From NCBI GenBank assembly GCA_963575745.1, contig CAUYUJ010015837.1, positions 1,773,040 to 1,837,039 of the forward strand: 64,000 nt of DNA, written 5' to 3'. Under the pieces are notes generated by a model. It saw only the letters and a program-made list of their open reading frames with translations. It had not been told where the DNA came from and did not search any database. The position numbers and the translations under genes were made by a program. Source of the stretch: Prorocentrum cordatum (lineage: Eukaryota; Sar; Dinophyceae; Prorocentrales; Prorocentraceae). Positions 32,391 to 44,620 of this stretch are shown piece after piece (the first letter of the stretch is position 1; each line of letters starts with the position of its first letter).

Positions 32391-35300
32391 GTCGTTGCGC
32401 GCGTTGTTTTTTCTCCGTGTTGCGCGCGTTGCGTGTCGCGTTGTGTTGCGCGTTGAGGGTTGCGCATTGTTCGTCGCATGTTGGATGTTGTATTGCGTGT
32501 TGTGCGTGGTGCGTGCGCGGTGCGTTGTGCGCTGTGCGTGGTGCACGGTGCGCGTTGCGTGTCATGAGTTGCGCGTTCCGTGTTATGCACGGTGCGTTGG
32601 GTGTCGTGCGTGGTACGTGGCGCGTTGCGCGTGGTGCGCGGTGTGCACTGTGCGGTGCGCGGTGGTGCGCGTTGTGCGTGATGTTGTGCGTCATATTGTG
32701 CGTGGTGCGTGGCGCGTTGTGCGTGATGTGCGTCGCCCGTGGCATGCGTTGCGTGGTGCGTGGTGTGCGTTGTGCGTTGTGTGCTGTGCGCTGCGCCTTG
32801 TGCGTTGCGCGGTGAGAGTTGCGCGTTGTGCGTTGCGCGTTGTGCGTTGTGCGATGCGCATTGCGCGCGGCGCGTGGCGCGCGGTCTCGCGGTGCGCGCT
32901 GTGCGCGGCGCGCGGTGCGACGCGTGGTTTGCGCGTGTTGTGCGATGTTCGGTATGTGTTGTGCTTTGTGATGTGTGTTGTATGTCATGTGCTGTGGGTT
33001 GTGCGTTGTGCGTGGCGCTCTGCGCTTTCCGCGCGGCGTTTGGTGCGCGTTGCGCGCTGCGCGCGCGGCGCGTTGCATGGTGCGCGTGCTGCGCGGTTCG
33101 CGCTGCGTCGTCTGCGCGTGCGTTGCGCGCGGTGCGCGCGGCGTCGCGTGCGTTCTGCGTTGGACGTTGCGTTGTGGATTGCGCGCTGTGCATTGCGTGA
33201 TGTGCGTTGTGTGTTGTGCGTTGCGTGCGCTGCGTGTCGCGCGGCGCCCTGTGCGCTGTGCGTTGTGTGCTGCGCGTTGTGCGTTGTGCGTTGTGCTCGG
33301 TGTGTTGTGCGTGGTGCGCGTTGTATGCGGCGCCTTATGTGTTATGTGTTATGTGTTCTGCATTGCACGGCACGCGGTGCGTCGCGTGCGTTGTGCGCTG
33401 TGCGCCTTGTGCGTGGAGCGTTGTGCGTTGTGCGTGCCGCGTTGCGCGTAGCGCATTGCGCGCTGCGGGCGGCGCGCGGCGCGTTGCGCGCGACGCGTGG
33501 CGCGCGGCGCGTGGCGCGCGGCGCGTGGCGCGCGGCGCGCGCGCGCGCGGCGCGCGCTGGACGTCGCGCGTTGTTCGGCACGCGTCGTGCGCGGTGCTGT
33601 TCGCGGCGCGCGTTGGGCGTGGCGCGCGGTCCGCGGCCCACGGCGCGCGAAGTGCGCGGTGCGTGGTGCGTTGTGCGAGGTGCGTTCTGCGTTGGGCGTT
33701 GTGCGTCGCGCGTTGTGTTCTGCGTTGTGTGCTGTGCGACGTGGTCTGCGTTGCGCGGGTTGCGTTGCGTTGTTCGTGGCGCGCGTTGCGCGTTGCGCGC
33801 CGTTCGTTCTTGGTCGCGCGTTGCGCGTGGCGTGGTGTGTGTTCTGTCTTTTGCGTTGTGCGTTGCGCTGCGCGCGCGGCGCGCCGCGCCCGCGCGTGAT
33901 GCGCGTTGCGCGTTGCGCGTTGTGCGCTGCGCGTTGCGCGCTGCGCGCTGCGCGTTGCGCGCGGTGCGCGCGGTGCGCGGTGCGCGGCGCGCGCGGCGCG
34001 CAGCGCGTTGTGCGTTGTGCGTTGCTTGCTGCGCGCGGCGCGTTGCGCGGCGAGCGCCGCGCGTTGTGCGATCTGCGCGACGCGCGCCGCGCGTTGCGAG
34101 CGGCGCGCGGCGCGTGGCGCACGCGCGCGCGGCGCGCGCGCTGCGCGTTGCGCATTGCGCGTTGTTCGCCGCTGTCGTTGCGCAGCGCGCGTTGTGCGTA
34201 GCGCGGCGCGCGGTGCGCGGCGCAAGCGCGTTGTGGCAGTGCGTTGCGCGTTGTGCGTAATGCGTTTTGCGCGTTTTGTCGCGCGCGCCGTGCGTTGCGC
34301 GCTGCGCGCGGCGCGGTCTGTGCTCAGCGCCAGGCGCGCGGCGCGCGTCAATGGCGCTCTGCGCGCGGCGCGCGGTGCGCTGCGCTGCGCGTCGTGCGGC
34401 GCGCGTTGTGCGTTGTGCGTTGCGCGCCGCGCGTTGTTCGCTGCGCGTTGGGCGCTGCGCGCGGCGCGCGGCGCGTGGCGCGCGGCGCGCGGTGCGTTGT
34501 GCAGCGTGCGCGCGGCGCGCGGTGCGCGCGCGATGTGCGTTGTGCGTTGTGCGTTGTGCGTTGTGCGTTGGGTGTTGTGCGTTGTGTGTTGTGCGTTGCG
34601 CGCGTTGCGCCTTGCGCGTGCATCGTGGCGCGTGGCCCGTTGCGCGCGGGCGTTGCGCGTTGTGCCCTGCTTGTTGCGAAGTGCGCGTGTGTGTGTGTGC
34701 GTGTTGCGTGTTGTGTGTGTTGCGCGGTGACATGTGCGTAGAGCGTTGTGTACCGTGCGCTGTGCGTCGCGCGTTGCGTTTCGCGCAGCGCGCGGCGCGC
34801 GGCAAACGTTGCGCGCGGCGCGTGGCGCGCGCATGGTGTGCGCGATGTGTTTTGTGCGTTGTGCGCTGCGTGCTGCGCGTGGCGCTCGACGCACGGGGCG
34901 CGGCGCGTGTCGCGCCGCGCGTTGTTTGTGGCGCGCGCGATGCGTCTTGAGCGTTGCGCGTTGTGTGTTGTTGCTCGTTGTGTGTTGTGCGCTGCGCGTG
35001 GTGCGTGGCGCGCGTTTCGCGCGGCGCGCGGCGCGCGGCGCGTGGCGCGCGCGCGCGTTGCGCGTTGTGCGTTGTGCGTTGTGCTTTGGGTGTTCCGCGG
35101 CGCGTGTGCGTTGCGCATGGCGCGTTGTGCGCTGCGCGATGTGCGTTGCGTGGGCGGTGCGTTGCGCGCGGCGCGCGTCGCGCGCGGCGTGCGTCGCGCG
35201 CGGCGTGCGTCGCGCGGCGCGTGGTGCGCGGCGCGCGACGCGCGCTGCGTGGCGTGCATTGTGCGTTCTGCGTGGCGCGTTGCGTGTTGCGCGTGACGCG

Positions 35301-37300
35301 CGGCGCGCGGCGCGTTGCGTTGTGCGTGGCGCGGCGTTCGCGCGATGCGCGCTGTGCGTTGTGCGTTGCGTTGTTCGGTGTGTCATGTGTGCGCTGCGCG
35401 TCGTGCGTCGCGCCTGGCCGCGCGCTGCGTTGCGCGACGCGCGCGGCGCGCGGAGCGCGGCGCGCGTTGTTTGGCGCGCGGCGCGCGGCGCGTGCGATGC
35501 GCATTGCGCGTTCCGCGTTATGCGTTGCGCGTTGTGCGTTGCGCGTTGTGCGTTGTGCGTTGCGCGCGGCGCGTGGCGAGTGGCGCGCGTTGTGCGTTGC
35601 ATGTGGCGCGCGGTGCGCTGCGCGCTGGGCGTTGTTCTGCGGTGCGCGGCGCGAGCGCGTGCGGCGTTGTGCGTTGTGCTTTGCGCGTTACGTGGCGTGC
35701 TTTGCGCGTTGCGCGTTGCATTGCACGCTGCGCGGCGCGTTGCATGTTGCATGGCATGTGCGCGGCGTGCGCTGCGCGCGGCGCCCTGTGCGCGGCGCGC
35801 GGTCCGCGGCGCGCGCGATGCGTCCTGCGCGTTGTGCGGTTGTTTGTTGCGCGTTGTGTGTTGTGTGTTGTGCGTTGCGCGTAATGCGCGGTGCGTTGCG
35901 CGCAGCGCGCGGTGCGTCGCGCGCGCGCGCGGCGCGGCGCGCTGTGCGAGACGCGCGCTGCGCGGCGCGCGTTGCGCGTCGCATGCCGCGCGCTACGCGT
36001 TGTGCGTGGCGGGTGGTGCGCGGCGCGCGGTGCGCGACGTGCGCGGTGCGTGGTGCGTGGTGTCCGTGGTGTTCGTTGTGCGTTGTGTGCTGCGCGTGGC
36101 GCGTGGCGCGCGGCGCGCGATGTGCTGCGCGCGACGCGCGGCGCGTGGCGTTCGCGGCGCGCGCGTTGCATGTTATGCGTTGCGCGTTTTGTTTGTGTTT
36201 GTTCGGTGTGCAGTATGTGCTGTGCGTCGCGCGTTGCATGCGGCGCGGGGCGTTGCGCGCGGCGCGTGTTTCGCGTGGTCTGTGGCGCGTGGTGCGTATG
36301 TTGCGTGATGTGCGTTGTGCGTGGAGTGTGGCGTGCGTTGCCTTGTGCGTTGCGTTTGGCGTACGTTGAGCGTTGTGCGTAAAGTGTTGTGCGTTGTGCG
36401 TTGCATGTTGCGTGCTGCGCGTTGCGCGGGGCGCGCGGTCTGCATTGTGGGTTGTGTGCTGCGCGTTGTGTCATGTACGTTGGGCGGCGTGCGTTGTGTG
36501 CTGCGTGGTGTGTAGCGTGCGTTGTGATGTGTCTTGCGTGGTGCGTATTGTGCGTTGCGTGTTGCGCGCTGCGTGTTGTGCGTTGTGCGTTGTGTGGCGC
36601 ATGCTGTGCGCAGCGCGGTGCGCGTGGTGCGCGGCGCGCGGCGTGCGTGATGCGCGCTGTTCGATAAGTTGCGTTGCGCGTTACGTCTGGAGCGCGGCGC
36701 GGTGCGTGGCGCGCGGCGTGCGTGCGATGTGCGTTGTGCGTTGCGTGTTGTGCATTGTGTGCTGTGCGTCGTGCGTTGTGCGCTGCGTGCGTGGTATGTG
36801 GCGTGGTGTGCGTGGTGCGTTGTGCGGTCTGCGTCGCGCGTGGCGCGGCGCGCGTTGCGCGCGATCCGTGGCACGCGGCGCGTCGCGTTCAGCGCGTGGT
36901 GCGCGTGATGCGCGTTGTATGTTGTACGTTTTGTGTTGTGTATTGTGCGGTGCGCGTTGCGCGTGGTGCGTGGTGTGCGGCGCGTGGTATGTGGCGCGTG
37001 GTGCGCGTGGCGCGCGGTGCGCGGCGCGTGGTGTGTGACGTGTGTTGTGCGTTGTGCGTTGCGCGTCGTGTGTTGTGTGTGTCTTGCGCGTTGTGTGTTG
37101 TGCGTTGTGTGTTATGCGTTGCGCGTGGTGCGTGGTGCGTGGTGTATGATGTGTGGTGTGTGTTGTGTGTTGTGCGTTGTGCGTCGTGTGCGGCGCGTTG
37201 CGCGAGGTATGTGTTGCGCGTGGTTTGTGGTTTATGGTGAGCGGTGCGTGGCGTGATGTGCGTTGTGCGTCGCGCGTGCGCCGCGCGTTGCGCGCGCGAG
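32390..37300 (+). repeat. 4.9-kb heptanucleotide array (TTGTGCG)n and GC-rich variants
   Basis: Continuous heptamer DNA. Pure stretches read GTTGTGCGTTGTGCGTTG; GC-rich variants read GGCGCGTGGCGCGCGG. Almost all bases are G, T or C on this strand, with very few A. Neither TTGTGCG nor its complement makes a stop codon in any frame. Because 7 is not a multiple of 3, three units (21 bases) translate as one heptapeptide in every frame: LCVVRCA forward and RTTHNAQ in reverse. This explains the overlapping open frames of 471-840 codons on both strands, which are not genes. Borders are sharp, passing into ordinary GC-rich DNA on each side. Confidence 0.95.
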
Positions 37301-38345
37301 CGGCAGGGGGCGCGGGGCCCGAGACGCGCCCCTAGGGACCGAGTCGGAAGAAGAGGGCCGAAGATTTCGCGCGCCAGGCCCGAGTCGTCGCGCCCCTGGC
37401 CCCCGCACAGGGGAGCGAAGAGGACCGCGCTTCGCGGCCTGGACCCGAGAGCTGCCCCACTACGGGGATCTGCTGCGCGGGGCCGCGGAAGCTCCCGCGC
37501 GCGGCGGGGCGCGAAGCGCGGAATTATACGTGACCTAGAAGACGCCGCCTCCTCCCCTGCTCCTCCTCTCCTCCTCCCCCTGCTCGTCGCCCCCATCCCT
37601 CTGCTCCTCCTCTGCGCATCTCAACCGCACGCACGGTGGAAGACTGCATTTGCATGGTAGTATGTTGTAGTGCGCTGCCTTGCCTGAGGGGTTGTGTCAT
37701 CGATTGCCCCCCCCTAGTTCGCCACCATCGGCCCTCGGCAGAAACAATGTCACCTGGAAGGCGCCAGAGGCCACCTATTCACGAGCGTCGAACACATCCA
37801 CCTCCGCGCCCTCGCGGTCAGGCATTTGGGGCGCGTTCCAACGGACACGGAGTCGCACGGATACGTTCCGCACGGGGCATCCGCGAAACAAATCTTCGTA
37901 TCCGTTGGGTCGCGGCCCAAGGCTTGGCCCGCGAGGCCGCGGATGCGGTTTTGTTTTTTGGCCCACGAGCAATGGCAGTCGCAGGAGAAACGAGGGGCAC
38001 GCGACAGGCTTGGCGCGCCCGCTTCATCGACGCGCTGCCGCACGGCAACGACGGCGCACTTGCGGCCGACGACGTTGGGTTGCGCCCTCTGCTGCTGGAG
38101 CTGTGGCATGAGGCGGGCCCGCTGGTCTCCAGGATTTGGGATACGCAGGAGGCGCCTATACACCACCACCACCACCACCATGCCTGGCAAGGGTCGTCTT
38201 GGACCCCAGGATGATGCATGTATCCTCCCCGCCACGAACGCGCACACCCCATGGCAAGGCCCAGGATGGCCCTGGCCGGGCATGCTGGTGATGTGCACTT
38301 TTTTTCTGTGTACGACGGTTCGGGGGTGGCAAAGGAGCGGGAGAG
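37301..38345. other. Intergenic stretch, no confident gene
   Basis: A plus-strand frame (37636-38214, 192 codons) has a moderately coding-like middle (for example GDNG-free Ala/Arg-rich helices around 37900-38110) and ends in a poly-His run from a CAC repeat at 38158-38180. No domain is recognised and minus-strand frames overlap it, so I do not call a gene. Confidence 0.3.
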
Positions 38346-38357
38346 TGCTGGAGCAAG

Positions 38358-38412
38358 GGGAGGAGGAGGAAGAGGAGGAGGAGGCGGAGGAGGAGGAGGC
38401 GGAGGAGGAGAG
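38358..38412 (+). repeat. (GGA)n tract
   Basis: About 55 bases of GAGGAGGAGG with GGC interruptions. Confidence 0.8.
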
Positions 38413-39055
38413 CCTATGATGGCATTGAAACCCACAGCTCGAAATTCAAAGGAGGAAAAGGAAGAGCAGGAGGGGAAGAAGGACCCCACGACCTGCTCCA
38501 TCGGCCGCATTCTACGGGAAGCTCTCCGAGGCGTCGCCATCATCCCAGGCGTTTTCAGTTAAGCTGCCGCCGAAACGCTGAAGGGGGGGTTGGGAGGAGC
38601 GTCTTCGCACGGCGGCGGTGCAGCGGCAGGATGTCGATTTGCGATTTTGGCTGCGGGAAGTCAACGGTTGATGTTGACCAGAACTCCCCCAAAAGCCTCA
38701 CATGACGCGACCGTGGCCTGCTCGACCATTCGATACGCTATTTCTCGAGGGGGGCCACGAAAGTAGCCAGGCGATGCACTTTCGGGATTGGGTGTTCTCT
38801 GGCTTAGTCGATGGATTCAAATTGACCAGTCGATTTGATTGTTCACCAGTGGCGCAAAGACTGCAGCTGGTCAAACTGACCCTTCTGTGCGGTACTGTTC
38901 ACTTCTAGTCAGTTTCTTGTTGAGGCAATCGGATTCGAGTGCAGAGATCGAACGAGATTGATGTTGGTTGTGGTCTGAACACGCACCAGCACAACCAACC
39001 AGGGAACGATGGCGATGGGAGGTGAAGGCGACGTCGCGGTTGCGGAACTCAGGCC
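38413..39055. other. Intergenic stretch, no recognisable gene
   Basis: GC content falls towards 38900. No gene, repeat or signal recognised. Confidence 0.4.
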
Positions 39056-39059
39056 AACA

Positions 39060-39660
39060 TCGCTTCCCGCAAAGCGGTGGGGCAACAGTACAATGTTGCC
39101 TGGGTGCGCCTCGGTGCTTCGGATATTGGTAGTAAAGCCCACACATGCTTTCACACAATTTGGCTACTGGCCCCGAGATGCTACACATCGGTCGAAACTG
39201 CGTTTATGCGGAAATCCTGAAACGAAATCGCCGTTCCCATTTCAGGCCGACGCGTTTCGATTACGGTGGAAGCGCTCTTGTTGTTCAAGACAGGTTGGGG
39301 CGGAGTCGCTATTTGGATTTCGACATCGTGTTTCTGTGATCCATTGCGTGCAATTCGCATGTGCGACTTATCTGGCCGATGATTTCACGAAACAACGGTT
39401 CCGTTTGATAGTTCTCGCGGGAAAGTTTAGGCCGAGGTTGATCTCTTCACGTTCGAAGATGACATGGCGATTCCGCCAATGACGTCCTCCGAAAGAGAAG
39501 TCGAAATCTCTCTCGTTCAAAGTCGGCATGGCGATTCCACCAAGCACGTCCTCCAAATCACGAGTCAAACCCTTTCATGTTCGAAGTCGAAATGGCGATT
39601 ATGCTTGTGACTTCCTCCAAAACGGAGTCGATGTTTGTTTCGGTTGCCAGTGTCGCGCTC
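39060..39660 (+). repeat. Segmental duplication, copy A
   Basis: Shares a long colinear stretch with 39890-40740: ATGTTGCC..GGTGC, ATGCTTTCACACAATTTGGC, the phrase CATCGGTCGAAA, GGAAATCCT and GTCGCTATTTGGATTTCGA. It ends in three short sub-repeats of GTCGGCATGGCGATTCCACC with about 60-75 bases between them (39465, 39525, 39585). It is less GC-rich than the rest of the window. No frame is preserved between the two copies, so it looks non-coding. Confidence 0.75.
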
Positions 39661-39889
39661 GTTCACAAATCGATACAGCGACGTCGTCACGGTGAATATT
39701 TAATCATGTCGCCGTCGCCGCATCATTGCGCGCGACCGCGGCGCATTATCCGCGAGGTGGCAGGCGAGCCAAGAAGATCCAGGTGCAGCCGCCGAGCGCG
39801 GTTCCAAATTGCGCAGCACGATTTGCCCAACGGCTACACTTTGTCGGAAATTCCATTTCGCTTGTACGTAAGTTCGGCCACAGTGCAGC

Positions 39890-40740
39890 GCGTCCCGCTA
39901 GGCGACGCTGCCCCGAGTGCGATGTTGCCAGGGTGCTTGTCGGCGCTTCGGGTAAGACTGCATATGCTTTCACGCAGTTTCGCCACCGGCCCAGAAATGC
40001 GCCATATCGGTCGAAATGTCGTTAATGGGAAATTCCTAGCGAAATAGCCGCTCCGGTTTCGGGCCGACTCTTTTAGATGGAGAACGTGCAGCACTTGTGA
40101 TTCAGCACATTTTGAGGCGGAATCGTTACTTCGATTTCGAACCGACGAGTTCCTACTTCATGCTTGTTTTTGATACGGACTACAGTGGAGACCCGTGCCA
40201 AGAAACACCTTGCTTGCCTCCAGGGTGCACTGGGTTTCTTGGGTTTCGATGGTTTTGCCCTGGAAAGCGCGACGCTCCCGCACCAACAATTAATGGACAT
40301 CCTGGGGTCTCATTGGGTTTTGTTGTGTAAGGTTTCTTGTGGTCGGGACCCTACTGTATTACAGGACAGCCACACGTTTGACTTCCCTTGGTCTGCGATT
40401 TGAAAGGTACAGACGCCAATCGAGTCGTCCGAATCGAAGCGGTGACTCCGCTTGAGACTGTTTTGTTGTTTCGACCGATGTTGACATTTTCTGGTTCGAA
40501 GTCGGCATGGCGATTCTGCCCAGGACTTCCGCCGAAACGTAAGTTGAAACCTCTCCAGTTTAAAATCGGCGTGGCGATTCCACCCAGGACTTCTCCAAAC
40601 CACATGTCGAATTTTTCTGTGTTCGGAGTCGGCATGGCGAATTCGCCTGAGATATCTTCCAAATGTCCGGTCCCAAGCCGAAATTGCGATTCCGCCGAGT
40701 ATTGTTTGCAAATGGTATGTCGAAGCGTTGTCTTCATTGT
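39890..40740 (+). repeat. Segmental duplication, copy B
   Basis: Second copy, in the same orientation as 39060-39660: GATGTTGCCAGGGTGC, ATGCTTTCACGCAGTTTCGC, CATATCGGTCGAAATG, GGAAATTCCTAGCGAAAT and TCGTTACTTCGATTTCGA. An unshared segment at about 40185-40430 separates these from four sub-repeats of GTCGGCATGGCGATTC type (about 40500, 40570, 40630 and 40680). Confidence 0.75.
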
Positions 40741-40744
40741 AAGA

Positions 40745-41300
40745 TGACGCGGGTCACAACGTTCGTAGCGCCGATGTGATGAACAAACAGTTGCATGTTG
40801 TTGTTGCTGGGGTTTGCCCGAATCACTTCGGTCGGCGTTGGCGCAGGAGGCGCGCCAGGGGCGTGGGAGGCAGCGTACCTCCGGAAGTGTGCGTTCATGC
40901 TGTTGTTTGCTTTTCTGGAGAAGAGGGCAATGGAAGGTGAAGGGGGTATGTGGGCGGGGCCCTCAGCGAGGCTTGGTCACAAGTAGTTGCCTGTGTTGCG
41001 CGTATGATTTGCTTATGTGGTGTTCTGTCTGTTCTCTGTCTCTGTCGATGCGTATGTTTACATACAGATGCCTTTTTTTCTATATGAATACGTATTAATA
41101 AATGTGCATGTGCCTACATGTATGTGTGCATCGCGCACCCACACCCCCCTGGAAGAGTGGCGCAACCATTTGTTCAAGCCCGGCCTGTGCGAGCGCGCGC
41201 GGGTGGGGGCCGCCTGCCGGCGGCCAGCGCAGGTCGTCGAGGCGGCGTCCGGCGAGGCGCAGGGGGCGCTGGAGCTGTTCGCGGTGGAGGCCGCTCCAGC
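40745..41300. other. Intergenic stretch with a short exon-like patch
   Basis: Bases about 41150-41305 encode LEEWRNHLFKPGLCERARVG and then an Ala/Glu-rich helix with strong GC3 bias, and run straight into module B DNA. It may be an isolated exon or pseudogene fragment. No family recognised. Confidence 0.3.
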
Positions 41301-41455
41301 GGAGGGCCTCTTGGGGGCCCCTTGGGGACGTCTTAGGGCCTCTTGGGGACCTCTTAGGGGCCTCCTGGGGACCTCTTAGGGGCCTCTTGGCGACCTCTTG
41401 GTGGCCTCTGGGGGCCTCTGTGGGCCCTCGTGGCCTCCGGAGGCCATCGTGGGGC
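41300..41455 (+). repeat. Short module B array
   Basis: GGGCCTCTTGGGGACCTC and close variants, about eight units. Confidence 0.8.
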
Positions 41456-42840
41456 CCGGCCATGCGCAGAGGGGGTGGGGAGAGGGGGGAGACTTAAGTA
41501 GAAGCACCCCTGCTTCTAAGAGGGCGCAGGCCTCATCTGTGGATGTGAGGCCGGCGCCTTCTCGGAAGCAGCCTCCTTCTAAGAAGCTTCGCCCCCCCTT
41601 ACCACCCCTCAGTGCGCGCCGCCACTGACGGGGGGAGCACGGCGGCGTGGGAGGCACGACGGGGGCCTTGCTTCTCCCTCGTGGCGAAGGAAGCACGGTG
41701 TGGGGTTTTGGCCTATCTTCGGCCTCCAGGGGGCTCTCCCTTGGCCCCGGGCCCGCCAGAAGAGGATTCAGGGTGAGAGGCTGGTTTCGGGCAAGGGGTT
41801 CAGATTTCGGGGGGGGGGGGGGGGGCAGGTTGCGAAAAAAGCACCACGTCGGATGTCTGCAGGCCTCCGGCGCTCTGCCTCCCCAATGGGACAGGCAGGG
41901 CAGGTCGGAGGGAGGCCCCCGCGGAGCCCGGCGTCGACATGTTTGTCACACTTGGGTGTTTCTCCGCCCGGTGTGGGGCCCCGGGGCCTTCGCGGGTCGA
42001 TGCGGCTCGAGGAACGCCGCAGGAGGAAGGGGTCTGGGGCTGCAGTCGCGAGTTGCCGAAGATATGTTTCGGGGGCGGACAGAACCCCCAACAGTGACAC
42101 GTCGATTAGTGAATTGTCCGTTTTCGGTTCTCGAGATGGCGCCGCGGCCGTTATCTTACAGGCTTGCGCCCGCCAGGTTTGGGCCTCAGGTCGTTTTCAC
42201 TAAACCACGTTTTACTAAAGGGGGTTCTGTCCATCCCCGAATGTTGCCGTTGTCTTTTTGCGCGGCGCCAGGTCTCAGGGAGGGAGGAGGGTGAGGTGAG
42301 CGCGGAGGGCGGAGGAGGAGGGGGAGGGCGGTGGTGGGCAGAGGCGGGCAGAGACGGGCAGGGGCACCAAGCTTGGGTCCGAAGTCGGTTCGCGGTGGAG
42401 GCCGCCCGGCGGACCGCTCTCTCTCTCTCTCTCTTTCTCTTTCTCGACTGAAAGAGGCACGCGTGCCCAGGATCATAGAATCACGTGTGCGGAAGCCGGG
42501 GGGGTAGCGATGGCGCCACGCTCTGGCAGCAGCGGGCAAGTGCGCGAGTGTTGCGGCGCGCCTGCGAGTGGCCATAACGAGGCGCGGAGGAAATTGCAGC
42601 ATAGCATTTTAGATTGCGCACACCGTTTCGACTTCAAGGCGATACCAGTATGAATGGCGGGATCTGTGGGCGATAGGCTGGCCCTCTGGAGGAACGTGAT
42701 GGCAGACGCAGTGAAGACAAGAGCAAGACTTCATCAAAACGCCCTGGACGAGCTCACCGTCAACCAATGCTAATATGCGAGCGCGTGGCGCAACGCGAAC
42801 GGGCTGCATCACAGCATTGGGCTACGGTGGATTTGTCGAG
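41456..42840. other. Intergenic stretch, no recognisable gene
   Basis: A G homopolymer of about 17 bases at 41811-41826 and a TC run at 42419-42440. Minus- and plus-strand frames overlap and show no domain. Confidence 0.4.
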
Positions 42841-43370
42841 GGCATGGCGATGAAGGGTCCGCGGGAAATGGGCGGAGGGGGTGAGGGAGGAGAAGGATGC
42901 ATGGAGGGAGGGAAGGAGGAGCGATGGGGGGAGGGAGGGGGCGTGGAGGGAGGAAGGGAACCAGCATTGGGAACGGCAGATTCATCGGGGGCTGGAGAGA
43001 GCGCTGGGGGAGCAGTGGTGCGCCGGTTGGTCGCACGGTCGGAACTACCCTGCTGGGGAAGCGCCAGGGGAGCCTCACGGTCGGACGATCGGAGCAGTTT
43101 CCGAGAGGGGGGGCACCGGGGAAGCGGGGGACGCTTGGAACAAGCCGCCGGGGAGGCGCAGGGTGAGCGCCGGAGGGCAGGACGGTCGGAAAAGTCCTCC
43201 GGGGAGGCGCCGGGGTAGCAGGGGGGCGCCGGCCGGTCGGACATTCGGAAGAAGTCTCTCTCTAGGGGGGCGCCGGGGAAAGGAGGGGGACGTCGGATGG
43301 TCGGACGGCTGGAGCCGTGCGACCGTCCGGCGCCCGGGGGGCCGGGGGGCGCCATGGAGTCGGAATAACA
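42840..43370 (+). repeat. GGGA-rich stretch and degenerate GGTCGGA repeat
   Basis: 42870-42970 is GGGAGGGAGG-like. 43025-43330 repeats GGTCGGA, GGGGCGCCGGGG and GAGGCGCAGG phrases at loose 50-100 base spacing, without a clean unit. Confidence 0.55.
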
Positions 43371-43374
43371 TTGA

Positions 43375-44620
43375 GATCCGACGTTGCAGGCCAGCCCCAG
43401 AGAGCCCCCACCACGCTCCAAGACTACCGAAAAGGATCCCGAAGAGAGCCCGCAAACACCCAGCAGGCTGCCGAAACGGCCAAAGACGCGCCCAAGACAG
43501 CCCAGAACGCTCCCAGACGACCCCACGACGAGCTCCGAGGCGCCCGACGACGGCCCCAACGGCGTTCGAAAACGCACAGGGTGGCCCCAAGACGGTCCAA
43601 GAGGCCCCGAAGACGGCCCAAGAGCGCTTCAGGAGAGTCCCAAGACGGCCTCCCAGAGGCCCTCCCGAGGCAAATTTCGAAGATTTTGGATGGTTGTTTC
43701 TAGTGTTTTCTAGATGGAAGGGCTTCTGGTCCGGCCACACGACACTACATGGTGGTCCCAGGAGTCCCCATCACGCTCCAAGATTGCCGAAAAATAAGGC
43801 CCCGAAGGGAGTGCACAGATGCCCAGCAAGCCGCCGAAACGGCCCAAGACGCCCCCCAAGACATCCCAGAACGCCCCAGACGACCCCACGACGAACTCCG
43901 AGGCGCCCGACGACGGCCCCAACGGCCCTCGAAAACACCCAGGGTGGCCCCAAGACGGCCCAAGAGGCCCCCAAGACGGACTAAGGGCGCTCCAGGAGAG
44001 CCCCGAGACGGCCCAAGAGGCCCCCGTAGACGCCCCAAGCGCTCCAGGACAACCTCCCGCAGCCTCTGGAAGCAAGCATTGTGATCTTCTTGGCTGTCTT
44101 GTCCGATGCCTTCTGGCATGTTCCTGTTTCGGCCAGACACAGCTGCAGGACAGCCCCAGAGAGCCCCCCGCATCACGCTCCAAAGCTGCCAAAAGGATCC
44201 CGAAGGGAGCCCACACACAGCCCGACAGGCTGCCGAAACAGGCTCTGACGCTCCGAAGACAGCCCAGAACGCCCCTAGACGACCCAGTGACGAGCTCCGA
44301 GGCGCCCGACTGCGGCCCCACAGCGCTCGAAAACACCCTGGGCGGTCCCAGATAGCCCACGAGGCACCCAAGACGCCCCGAGGGCGCTCCAGGAGAGCCC
44401 CAAGGCGGCCCCAGAGGCCCCCCCAGACGACCCCACCACTGGCTCCGAGGCGCCCGACGACGGCCCCAATGGCGCTCGAAAACGCTCAGGGTGGCCGCAA
44501 GACGGCCCAAGAGCCGTCAAGACGGATCAAGAGCGCTCCAGGAGAGCCCCGGGCCCCCTATAAGACACCCAAGGGCGTTGCAGGAGAGCATCCCGGAGGG
44601 CCCCTGGAGCGAAGATCTGG
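43375..44620 (-). repeat. ~370-bp repeat unit, copies 1-3
   Basis: Three direct copies begin at about 43390, 43755 and 44140. Each carries, in order: GCCCCAGAGAGCCCCC, ATCACGCTCCAAG, GATCCCGAAG.GAGCCCAC, CAGGCTGCCGAAACGGCC, AGACGACCCCACGACGA, CTCCGAGGCGCCCGACG, GCTCGAAAACGCCCAGGGTG and then CCCAAGAGGCCCCCAAGACG. This is module B read on the other strand, but organised into a long, well conserved unit. Copies are joined by TTTTGG- and T-rich linkers ending in TCGGCCAGAC or CCGGCCACACGAC. Two more copies lie at 45775-46640. Confidence 0.85.

Noticed and set aside
30671-36308. Open frames of 471-840 codons on both strands
   Set aside because: Those within 32390-37300 are products of the stop-free heptamer; their peptides are only LCVVRCA- and RTTHNAQ-type repeats. 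The part beyond the array is GC-rich with no domain.
37636-38214. 192-codon plus-strand frame as a gene
   Set aside because: The middle looks mildly coding, but it ends in a CAC-repeat poly-His tail, has no domain, and overlaps open minus-strand frames.
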